From Loripinus fragilis (Eukaryota > Mollusca > Bivalvia > Lucinida > Lucinidae), in the NCBI GenBank assembly GCA_964019695.1, contig OZ026515.1:141357549-141421548 (forward strand): DNA of 64,000 bases. Reading direction: 5' to 3'. The notes beneath the pieces are model-generated. The model saw only the letters and a program-made list of their open reading frames with translations. It had not been told where the DNA came from and searched no databases. The position numbers were made by a program, and so were the translations under genes. Positions 50,901 through 62,900 of this stretch are shown piece by piece. Each line of letters begins with the position of its first letter. Position 1 is the first letter of the stretch.

Positions 50901-53900
50901 GCCCAAAATGCCCCTGATAGATCAGGGCTGCAAACCCCTATGACAAAGCTATCTTGGTGGTGGCCCTTTGGTGCAGCCATCTTTGCAGTGGCACAATGGA
51001 GGATTTGTTTTTGCTTTAGTCCGTCAATGACAAAGCTGGTGTTGTAGTGGCAAACTGCTCAGGCTTAAGACAGGTAACTTGAAAAAGTATTGATGTTAAT
51101 CCTACACTAGTGCAGAGCCAGAGGGGGGCCGAAAGAGCCCATGATAGATCAGGGCATCAGGCCCCTGTGACAAAGCTATCTAGGTGGTGGCCCTTTGGTG
51201 TAGCCATTTTGCAGTGGCACAATGGAGGGATTTTTTTATCTTTAACCTGTCATTGAAAGAACTGGTGTTGTAGTGGCAAACTGCTCAGGCTAAGACAGCT
51301 AACTTGAAAAAGTACTGATGATAACCCTATACTAGTGTGGAGCCAGAGGGGGCCCAAAGGGCCCCTGATAGATCAGGGCCACAGGCCAATGTTACAAAGC
51401 TATCTAGGCGGTGGCCCTTTGGAGTAGCCATCTTTGCGGTGGCACAATGGAGGATTTTTTTTTTTAGCTTTAATCTGTCATTGACAAAGCTGGTGTTTTA
51501 GTGGCAAACTGCTCAGGCTAAGACAGGTAACTTGTAAAAGTACTGATGTTAATCCTACACTAGTACGGAGCCAGAGGGGGCCCAAAGGGCCTCAGATAGA
51601 ACAGGGCCGCAGGCCCCTGTGACAAAGCTATCTTGGCGGTGGCTATTTGGTGTAGCCATCATTGCCGTGGCACAATGGAGGATTTTTTTTCAGCTTTAAT
51701 CGGTCATTGACATAGCTGGTGTTGTAGTGGCAAACTGCTCAGGCTAAGACAGGTAACTTGAAAAAGTATTGATGTTAATCCTACTCTAGTGCGAGCCAGA
51801 GGGGGCCCAAAGGGGCCCTAATAGATTAGGGCCACAGGCCCCTATGACAAAGCTATCTAGGCGGTGGCCCTTTGGTGTAGTCAACTTTGCGTTGGCACAA
51901 TAGAGGAATTTTTTAGCTTTAATCCTTCAATCACAAAGCTGGTGTTGTAGTGGCAAACTGCTCAGGCTAAGACAGGTAACTTGAAAAAGTACTTATGTAG
52001 AAATTCACCGTCTAGATTTCTTAGAGAGTGTTGTAGTAATTCACTGCAATTAACCATCAGATTTACTTATAGTGTGTTGTAGAAATTCACCGCAATTCAC
52101 CGTCACAATTACTAAGAGAGTGTTGCAGAAATTGACCGCAATGCACCGTCACATTTAGAGTGTGTTGTAGATATTCACCATTCAATTTTCTCAGACCTAG
52201 TGCCTTGATTAAATTCACCGCAAATTCACCGTCACAATTTCTAAGAGTGCTTTTTTAGAAATTCACCGTTATTCACGGTCAAAATTACTCAGAGTGTGTT
52301 GCAGAAATTCACCGCAATTCATCGTCACAATTACTTAGAGTGTGTTGCTGAAATTCACCACAATTCACCGTAACAATTACTTAGAGAGTGTTGTAGAAAT
52401 TAACCGCAATTAACCGTCACATTTACTTATAGTGTGTTGTAGAAATTCACCGCAATTCACCGTCACAATTACTAAGAGGGTGTTGCAGAAATTCACCTCA
52501 ATTCATCCTCAAAATTATTAAGACAGTGTTGCAGACATTCACCATCACATTTAGAGTGTGTTGTAGAAATTCACTGCAATTCACCATTCAATTTTCTCTG
52601 ATCTAGTGCCTTGATTAAATTCACCTTAATTCACCGTCACAATTTCTAAGAGTGTGGTCCACAAATTCACCGCAATTCACCGTCACAGTTACTAAGAGAG
52701 TGTTGTAGAAATTCACCTTAATGCACCGTCACAATGACTAAGAGTGTGGTCTACAAGTTCACCGCAATTCACCGTCACAGTTACTAAGAGAGTGTTGTAG
52801 AAATTCACGGTAATTCACCGTCGCAATTACTAAGAGTGTGTTCTGGAAATTCACCGTTATTCACCGTCACAATTACTAAGAGAAAGTTGTAGAAATTCAC
52901 CGCAATTAACCGTCACGTTCACTTATAGTGTGTTGTAGAAATTCACCGCAATTCACCGTCACAATTACTAAGAGAGTGTTGCAGCAATTCACCACAATTC
53001 ACTGTCACATTTACTTAGAGTGTGTTGCTGAAAATCACCGCAATTCACCATCACAATAACTAAGAGTGTGTTGTAGAAATTCACCGTCACAATTTTCTCA
53101 GACCTAATCCCTTGAATAAATTCACCGCAATTCACCGTCACAATTACTAAGATAGTGTTGTAGATATTCACCGCAATCCACCTTTACAGTTTTCTTAGAC
53201 CTTACCCCTTGAATAAGTTCACCGCAATTCACCGTCACAATTACTTTGAGTGTGTTGTAGATATGCTGTCTACTGTGAAAGTACTGACATGAGCTTTTTA
53301 TATTTTTTATTTTCGTGATCTCTTACATGAAGGATGAGCCGACTGGTCTTGTCAAAACCTAACATAGATTGACAAATTGTGGTGATGCAATAAGAAAGAA
53401 TTATGTATTTAATCAGGAAGGAAATTCATTTTGTGTAAAAAAAAGAGGGTCAAGTGGTCGTAGATCACTCACCTGAGTTTTGTTTAAACCTTCTTATATA
53501 GGTATCTATTGGTAACTGGCCAAGTCCGTTGGCAGCCTGGGTTTTGACAGAATAACTAGTTACCATGTTTGTCAAATATTTTTAAATCTGATCAGCTATT
53601 GTCTTGACATTTCATGTGAATGGTCTGCCTGCAGATGATTCAAATGAAATATCAAGCTTTATTTTGTTTCTTAAAGACGCAAAAACACTTCCAAAATGTT
53701 ATCTGCTGAACATCTGAGCTTAATGAAATTTCTAAGCATACTGGGTAGTTATCAAGGCTAATGATACCAACAATGTATCCATTTTCTAGTTTAAACACTT
53801 AGATGTTGTAATTATCCTGCATATAAATGTTAAAGTGCCGGCAATTGTTGGCATTTTAATATTTATGAGCAGGCTTAATTTCATACTCAGTTGAGTTGTA

Positions 53901-56900
53901 CTAGGAGATGATTCATAGGTAAGTTAGGGATTTTTCATGCAAACCAAACATTTATGTGTCTTTATCCACATCAGAATTGAGGGTGAGGTTGGTACAGTGA
54001 AACATGTTTAAGCCCTCCAGTAATTTTCTTACAGACCGTTCAACGCGGTGCTTCTTTTGTCGATCTTTTTTTGTTATCTATGTTTTTGTGTTTATTGTTT
54101 GCCATACTGTCTTGTCTGTTTCTTGCAGCCTCATGGTCACCTGCTGGGAAAGGGCTGACCTCTTGGCTCTCTTGTTTGTGATGTTTTCTTGTGTTTTTGT
54201 CACTTTTCCCATACTATGTCTTGAGTCAGGTGTGGTACTTGATTGTATTGATTCCTGATCTTTGCCTTCTTTCTTACTTTGAGTGTGAAAAAAGTTGTGT
54301 AACCTTGGGTCCTGTTCATTTTCTTTTACCTCTTTATCTTGACTAGTGTGTTTGATTGTTTTAGAAACAGTAGTTTCTTTCTCAGTAATAACTTCATTAT
54401 CATTTTCTTCTTCCTCGTCTGAGGCCAGATCATTAAAGCTGTCATCACTCTCAACATCTAAAAATAGAACAGTTCTTACTCAATCAAATATATCAACAAC
54501 TTCATTGTAGTTGCATAAGTCTGATGAAACCCACATAATTTCTAGCTGCTTGCATTTCTCGATGCAAAAAAATTCAGCAGTCATGTGATCCAGACCTCGC
54601 CTCTGGATGGAGAAACGCCAGCTTTCTGTATTTATCAATATATATAATGTTTGTGTGATATCTTTCGCAAATCCCCATGACCTTTTTAGTTTTACATGAC
54701 TGTCACTGGTTGGTTGTTCCAACACCTGTTGCAAATACAATATTTCATTTCACAAAGATAACTGGGGCAGAAGATAATAAAGTTTATTTGTTTGTAAACA
54801 TTTTGAAAATATAAAATGTAGTTTTAAGAATTAAAATTCATACTTTAGCTGGTGCTGGATTATGACAAAAATTTGCTATTCTCTGAGAAGCCCCCTATTT
54901 GGGCCTCATAGATATTAAAAAGCTTAATGTTTTTCATCTCCCAGTGCAAGATAAAAATCTGAATTTCAATATTTCATAATGATACTAGTTCACATGGGGT
55001 CATATTTGGTCGCAAATAATTATGCTAGAGCTATGTATCAAGAGGACCATGGTGGCTCTTGATTGTTCACTTCAGACTCTTTCAGTATTGGCAACAATTT
55101 TATTCTGTAAAGTGTAACAACAGAGAAATAATTAGGCTGGACATTATAAGATTCTATTCTAAGCTCTGCAGGCGTTTTGTTCAGTGGAGCATAAGCAAAT
55201 AAACAACCATTTGTGCTAAATTATTTTCAAATTATGTCAACCTTTCCTCACAAGATGAATTTCGTACTTCCACTATGTATGGGCAACACCTGCCTCACTG
55301 CATGATGACCATGTTTTTCAAAATCTTAATTTGAACAACCTTTGTAGAGGGTTACCCAAGGACCATTTGTGCTAAATAATTTGTCCAATCAGGCCCGCAG
55401 TTTTTGACAAGAATGTTTTACAGCTTTCCATTGCCATAGCAACCAGAACTTGGCATCTTGTGCTCTGGTGTGCTAAAACTAAGTATAAAAAGAAGTGAGC
55501 AAAGCTCACATACCCCCTGGCGGTAGCCATCAGAGGTTGTAACACTTTCAGAGAAAAGACAAATTTGTCAAAGATTTCATAATTCTAGATCAAGTAGTTT
55601 CTGAGAAAACTTTGATGAAAAATGTCCATATGTGTTGTATAAGAATGATAGAAGGAAAAATTAAAAATTTGAAAAAAGAAGGCAAAATGAGGATTAGCAC
55701 CTTACTTTTTCATTTACACAATACACTTTGCCTATCTGAAAGTGTACACAAAATTTCATAATCCTAAATCAAGTTGTTGCTGAGAAAACTGACAAAAAAC
55801 GTCCATATGTGTTATATAGGAGTGACAGAAGGAAAAATTGAAAAAGAAGGCAAAATGAGCTTTAGCAACTTTATTTTCATTTACACAATACACTTAGCCT
55901 ACCTGAAGATGTTCACTAAATTTAAAAACACTGGCTCCAATAGGAGCGGAGAGATCATCGACAGAAATTTTCATTGGAGAGAATGAAAAATGAATAAATA
56001 AAGGGACTGATGAGCAATATGTGGCTGTTCTTTTGTTACACAATACAACTCATCACTATCAAGCTTTGTACCAAATTTCAGAATCCTAACTCAAGTAGTT
56101 GCTGAGAAATCTTTGACAGAAAAAAAATGTCTATTTGTATTATATAAGAGTGAAAGAAGGAAAAAATGAAAAATTGAAAAAAGAAGGCAAAATGAGGATT
56201 AGCATCTTAATTTCCATTTACACTGTACACTTTGCCTTCCTGAAGGTGTACACAAAATTTGAAAACACTGGCTCCAATAGGAGCTGAGAAATCTGTGACA
56301 GAAATTTCCATTGGAGAGAAAGAAAAATGAACAAATAAAGGGACTGATAAGCAATATGTGGCTGTTCTTTTGTTACACAATACAACTCATCACTATCAAG
56401 CTTTGTGCCAAATTTCAGAGTCCTAACTCAAGTGGTTCCTGAGAAATCTTTGACAGAAAAAAATGTCTATATGTATTATATAAGAGAGAAAGAAGGAAAA
56501 AATGAAAATTTGAAAAAAGAAGGCAAAATGTGGATGAGCATCTTAATTTTCATTTACACAGTACACTTTGCCATCCTGAAGGTGTACACAAAATTTGAAA
56601 ACACTGGCACCAATAGGGGCTGAGAAATCTGTGACAGAAATTTCCATTGGAGAGAAAGAAAAATGAACAAATAAAGGGACTGATAAGCAATATGTGGCTG
56701 TTCTTTTGTTACACAATACAACTCATCACTATCAAGCTTTGTACAAAATTTCAGAATCCTAACCCAAGTAGTTGCTGAGAAATCTTTGACGGAAAAAAAA
56801 GTTTACAGACAGACAGACAAACCAACAGACAAACCAACAAACATAATTACAGAAAAGGCAAAAACTATATACCCCCTATATACTTCGTACCAGGGGTATA

Positions 56901-59900
56901 AACACATGTTAACCCTTTCTATACTAGTGACCCCTAAATGTGTACTGTGGCAAACAGTGAAGACCCAGATGAAATGCTGCATAATGTGGCATGGCATTTC
57001 ATCAGGGTCTACAGTGTTTGCTAAGACAAAAAACGATCTTCAAAGAAAGAGCTACAATTCAATTTGGAAATTATAACCATTGACCCCTTATATATACAAT
57101 GGATCATTCCATGTTTGTTGCATCAAACTGGAAGGAAGAATCCATTAGTGCATAAAGGGTTAATTTGAACAATCTTTTGAGAGAAGGCCACATAAAGAGG
57201 ACCACTTGTGCTTAGGTGCTAAAAACTCATTATAAACACAGATTAACCCCTTGTATACTGTAGACCCCTAAATATGTACTTTGACAAACAGGGAAGACCC
57301 AGATGAAATGCCGCATAATGCGGCATTTCATCAGGGTCTACACTGTTTGCGAAGACAAAAGCGATCTTCTGAGAAAGAAATACAATTTTATTTGGATATT
57401 ATAACCTTTGACCCCTCTTTATATACAATGTACCATCTTTAATTATCAAACCAGAAGGAAGAATCCATTAGTGCATTATGGGTAAATTCTTACCGGAATC
57501 ATTCTCTGAGCCATCACCATTCTCTTCTAATTTTGTATCCTCTTCTTTATCATCACCACCATCATCTTCACCATCCTCATTCCCATCCTCCTCATAATCA
57601 TCAACTTCTTCCTGATTTGTATCATTAGATTCCTCAGTCAACAGTTTCCCATCCTTGTAGCTTACATAATCAAAGTCTGTGGTGTCTAATGCAAACCTAA
57701 AGTAAGAAATGTTAAAATACATAGTGAGCAGGTTTTTGTGTCTCTTATTTTATAAACCTTGTTGTTGATGGGTTTTTTGTGATTTATTAGCATTGGTGTT
57801 GGTTACAACTATTTTGAAGTTGCAACTTTTTTATATCTCGTGGACCACAGAACAAATTATGTTAATACTAATTGCTGCAGTCAGATCATGGCCTTTTTTG
57901 TTGGCCCTTCTGGAATGTGCTTTCTAGATTTGAAATAGTTTTTAATAGTACATTATGGTTCTTATTTTTTGAATTTTATATAAGGGCCAGCACATGAGAT
58001 TTTGGTACATGACAAGCCTGGACATCCATGGAGACCCTTCACTTCTCACATACACAAAGTATGGTAGTAAATTTAGGCTCACACCAAAAACCAGACATTT
58101 TGGCCAACTAGATAGCTGTGCATGCATGCTTTAACCCTTTACTCCATAATAAGGTGTTTTGATGCCTTTCAATTACAAGGTATTTGAAAATATCATGGAA
58201 AATGGAGCGTTTGCTCTTTGGAGCAAATGCTCCATTTTCCATATTTTCTAAATTATTCAAAACTTTACTTAAATTTTCTCATTTTTTTTAAATTATCTAA
58301 ACATAGAAAATGATGTCATGATCTAAAAATAGCCTATGGAGTAAAGGGTTAAGTGTGACTTTATGCCAAAAATAGATATGAGAAGCTATTATAATCAGCC
58401 AAATTCAGTAGTTTGCGGGTGACTTTCCATGTAAAGGAAGAGGATAATAAAAGACTTTCCATGTAAAGGAAGAGGATAATTAAAGACATTCCATGTAAAG
58501 GAAGAGGATAATTAAAGACATTCCATGTAAAGGAAGAGGATAATTAAAGACTTTCCATGTAAAGAAGAGGATAATTAAAGACTTTCCATGTAAAGGAAGA
58601 GGATAATGAAAGACTTACCATGTAAAGGAAGAGGATAATTAAAGACTTTCCATGTAAATGAAGAGGATAATTTAATACTTTCCATGTAAAGGAAGAGGAT
58701 AATTAAATACTTTCCATGTAAAGGAAGGGGATAATTAAAGACTTTCCATGTAAAAGAAGAGGATAATTAAATACTTTCCATGTAAAGGAAGAGGATAATA
58801 AAAGACTTACCATGTAAAGTCAGCCTCAAACTTCTGAATATGGAATACAGTAAAACCTGTTTAAAATGCCCACTCAAAACAGACAAAACAAAGATCTTAA
58901 TGACAAATGGTAGCTTAATGAAGCATTCTTCAATACTTTAAACCTGCATTAAGAGATAATTGGTCTTGAAAACCAATTTTCTGTCTTTTTGAGAGTGGCC
59001 GTTTAACACAGGTTTTACTGTAATCCTTAAAACTTTCACCCATGTGTAAGGGTGTTCATTCATTATCCAAGTGGTCCAAACTTTCACTGAAATTGAAGCA
59101 CTCTGTATTTAAAGTGTTGCTGATCTAATTCAAAGTGAGGAGAATACTGTACCCATCATCAAGGTCATCAGCTGAGCGATATTTTGCCCGAGTGCCCGAT
59201 TCTTCTGTTGTGATTCCTTTCATCCTTCGCATTCTGTCAGCCTTAAATATAACAGGAATTTACAGTCAGAGAATTCATATCTGCCACATCAAGAGAAAAC
59301 TTGTCTTTGACATGATTAGCAACCAGGCCCTATGTTATAAAACTTTTTATGTTCAACGCAACTGAGCAGGAAATTTCAATTGGTTATAAGAGGTCAAATG
59401 CTGAAAAATAAATATGCTTCTTGCTTTAAAACTCTCAGATGTTGACTTATCATGCTAATAAATGTTAAAATGCCAACCATTGTTGGCATTTTAACATTTA
59501 TGAGCACGATAAATTTCATGTTCAGTTGAATTGAGCATGAAAGATTTATTGTTGTTGATTTAGTGTTTATTGTTGCTCTCATTATGTGTAGGAGTTTTGA
59601 GTTTGGTCCTTGCTTTGTTATGCAGTACTTTGTGTCCTTTCTAGTTCTGCAATCATCTGGCTGGGGAAGAGAGAGCTGGTTGCTCTTCTCGCTGTTATGT
59701 CACTGTTAGCGTTCCTTGGCTCTTCCTCATGGTGCCATGAGTTGGTCTGCAGTGTGTGTTTGTGGCATTTTCTGGTCATACTCACTTACTTTATAACCTC
59801 AGGGCCTGTTAAGACACAAATCAGCATTCTCAGCAACAGGGACTGGCTGCAGTATTGAAAATTTAAATGCAGACAATTTAGTGTTATGTTTTCGCAAGAG

Positions 59901-62900
59901 GGAACAGCTAAGGTAATAATGAGATTGTGCAGCGGTACAGGCTTACCTGTCTTTCTAGAACTGGCCTTGTATAGTAATATATCACTCACCCTTGGAAGTC
60001 CTCAGCAAACAATAAAGGCACTGTGAAGATGTACAGGCTTATCTGTATCTTTTTTATTTATATGTGTTACAAACAAGCACTCCCTACTTTTATCACCTAC
60101 ACATGACATAGTATTTTCAGAATGGCTTTAAGTTTATTAGCTGCATCAGAGTCAACACTTTGGCTTATCTAGTGGCGGATCCAGATCGGATTCAGGGAGT
60201 TTGCTTGAGCCCCCCCCCCCCCCCCCACCCCGCCACCAATTTTTTAAAAATCCTATGAAAATGAAATAATTTGGTCTCAGTGAGACCAAATTATTTTATT
60301 TTCATGGGATATCTAAGAAAAATGAGATAAAATCAGCAAAGCGAACCCCCCTCACCTTTATACATATGAACCCCCTTTCCAGAAATCTTGGATCTGCCTC
60401 TGTTATCTGTTAGAGCATTGGACTTTTACAGTTACAGATACGATCTGAGTTTGAGTCCCAGCAAGGGTGAATGGACTTTTCAGCTATGCTTTATTCTTGT
60501 TGCTTCTTTCATGTTGTAAGATGAAGCTCATCCAGAATTAGACTTTATTTTGCAAAAAGTGGCTTTCTTTCATCATAGATGGTGAGGCAGTGGCCTAGTG
60601 GTAAGACCCAGGGGTCCCAGGTTCGAATCCCGACAGGACCATTGGATTTTTCTGAGCAGAAAATTTGTACCACGTTTGCTCCTCTTCACCCAGGTGTATA
60701 AATGGATACCCTGATAGGACGGTGTTTGTTCAAGTCTGCTATTCCCTGAGCGTGATATCTCGATATACACTGCTTGAAAAGGGGAAATAAATAGTTTCCC
60801 TTCGGAGACTCGGCTGTAGGTTTCACAAAGTAGCCCAATGATCAGGGGGAGTTGTGTTAAAGGGTGGCTGACTGGCTGTAGAGCTGAAAGTTACCCTTGA
60901 AAATTGGCATTTAACTTTTATGACTTCCTTGATAACAGGGAAAGTTTTGTGAATTCCAGCCCTGATAACATATATTTTCTTTGAAAACAGAAAGTGTAAA
61001 GTATTAGAACATATACGGTACCTCAAGTTTTTCAAGGCGCTCCTTTTCTTCTTTGGCAATTTCCTCTTCTGTTTTTAACCTGTCAGTTGGCTGGAATAAA
61101 TGTTAAATCACCCTGTTGAATAATCTGGTGATTCATTTTTTAAGCATTTTCATTCTGATAGATTTTCCCATACATATTACTACTATAAGCATGGATTTGT
61201 CCATTTTGTAATTTAAGGGGTCACAGGTCAAAATTTCTCAAATTTAATATATTTCTGTCCCTGAACATTGTTTTTATCTTAGCAAACAGTGTAGACCAAG
61301 ATAAAATGCCGCATTATGCGGCATTTCATCTGGGTCTTCACTGTTTGCCAAAGTACCTGTATACCGGTATACAGAATGTAAAGGGTTAAAAGAAATTATC
61401 ATTCCTAGCTATGCTCAAATAGCTAGTGCACAGCTGACCCTGAGTTGTACACATCTGACCAAAAGTAAGTGAATGTTCACTCAAATTCTCCATATTGCGG
61501 GACATTTGAGCACATTTTTCAAACCCACAATTTTACATTTCAACCAAATAAAATAAGTTCAAAATGTGTATTGAATTGATAAATTCCACCCTTCCACAAA
61601 AGTGTGCTTATCTGCTGTTGATTATGTTGATTATGTTCCTTAACAGTGCTTAGTTATCACATACAAATTGCCTTAATTAATGCCCTATATACACAAATTG
61701 TTTTAATTTTCGATCTCATATTCCCCACAGTTCTCTGACAAATGCCCTATATACACAAATTGTCTTAAATTTTTTTTATCTTTCATCTCATATTCCCAAC
61801 AGTGCTCTGACAAATGCCCTATATACACAAGTTGCTTTAATTTTTTATCTCATATTCCCAACAGTGCTCTGACAAATGTCCTATATACACAAATTGCTTT
61901 AATTTTGATCTCATATTCCAAAAAGTACTCGGCCAAATGCCCTATTTCCACAAATTGCTTTACTTTTGGATCTCATATTCCCAACAGTGCTCTGACTTAT
62001 GCCCTATATACACAAATTTCTTTAATTTTCTATCTCATATTCCCAACAGTGCTCTGACAAATGCCTATATACATAAATTTCTCTAATTTTCAATCTCATA
62101 TACTCAACAGTAATCTGACAAATACCCTATATACATAAATTTCTTTAATTTCTATCTCATATTCCCAGCAGTGTTCTGACTTATGCCCTATATATACAAA
62201 TTTCTTTAATTTTTGATCCCATATTCCCAACAGTGCTCTGACAAATGCCCTATATACACAAATTTCTTTAATTTTCTATCTCATATTCCCAACAGTGCTC
62301 TGACAAATGCCTAAATACACAAATTTCTTGAATTTTCAATCTCATATTCCCAACAGTGCTCTGACAAATGCCCTATACACACAAATTTCTTGAATTTTCG
62401 ATCTCATATTCCCAACAGTGCTCTGACAAATACCCTCTATAGTATATACACAATTGGCTTTCAATACAAATACTTAGTAGGGCAACACATGACATGATAG
62501 ACGAGCCAGTTCATGAGATTTTGGTACTTTGCGCAGAAACCTCCATTAAATGCCTATGCAAACAAAACCAGTGGGGTTATAGGTCAAAATTTTGGTCTGT
62601 ATCTTCATTATCAAAGAATAGTGCTCACAGTAAGCACTTTTCATAATAACTCAGGGTTCATACAGGCAAGTTTGAGTTAAATTCAAGGACTTTCCAAGGA
62701 CTTCTAAAGACTATCTTACAGTTTTCAATTTACAGTTTATAAAAAATCCTTATTTAAGTGTTAAAATTCTACTTCAGAAATGCTAGACTGGGATAATGGA
62801 GAAATTAGTACTAGAAAATTAGTAAAAAATTGTTTTGCTTTTATTTGGTGCAGCATATGCTGCACCAAATAAAGGCATAACAATTTTATACTGATTTAGA

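Larger units (their letters stand above)
45450..53348. mobile_element. 7.9 kb foldback-like element: inverted minisatellite arms around a satellite core
   Basis: The outer ends are inverted: GACTGGTCGGTTCATCCTTC then ATGTAAGAGATCAC at 45450-45483, and its complement (with a few changes) at 53315-53348. Inside each end is a minisatellite of the same ~45 bp unit in opposite orientation (45580-46230 and 52010-53260). Between them lies a ~225 bp repeat core (46320-52000). Long inverted repeats built of short tandem units are the defining trait of foldback elements (FB of Drosophila, TU of sea urchin). No transposase frame is present. It occupies the intron between NOP14 exons e and f. Confidence 0.7.

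Noticed and set aside
54004..54258. 84-codon plus-strand frame with a hydrophobic start
   Set aside because: It lies in the dispersed repeat shared with 34231-34500 and antisense to the end of a NOP14 exon; no splice or family support.
58428..58818. CRISPR-like regular repeats (also 34851-35560 and 61640-62445)
   Set aside because: Units are contiguous with no unique spacers, and the gene context is eukaryotic; these are minisatellites.
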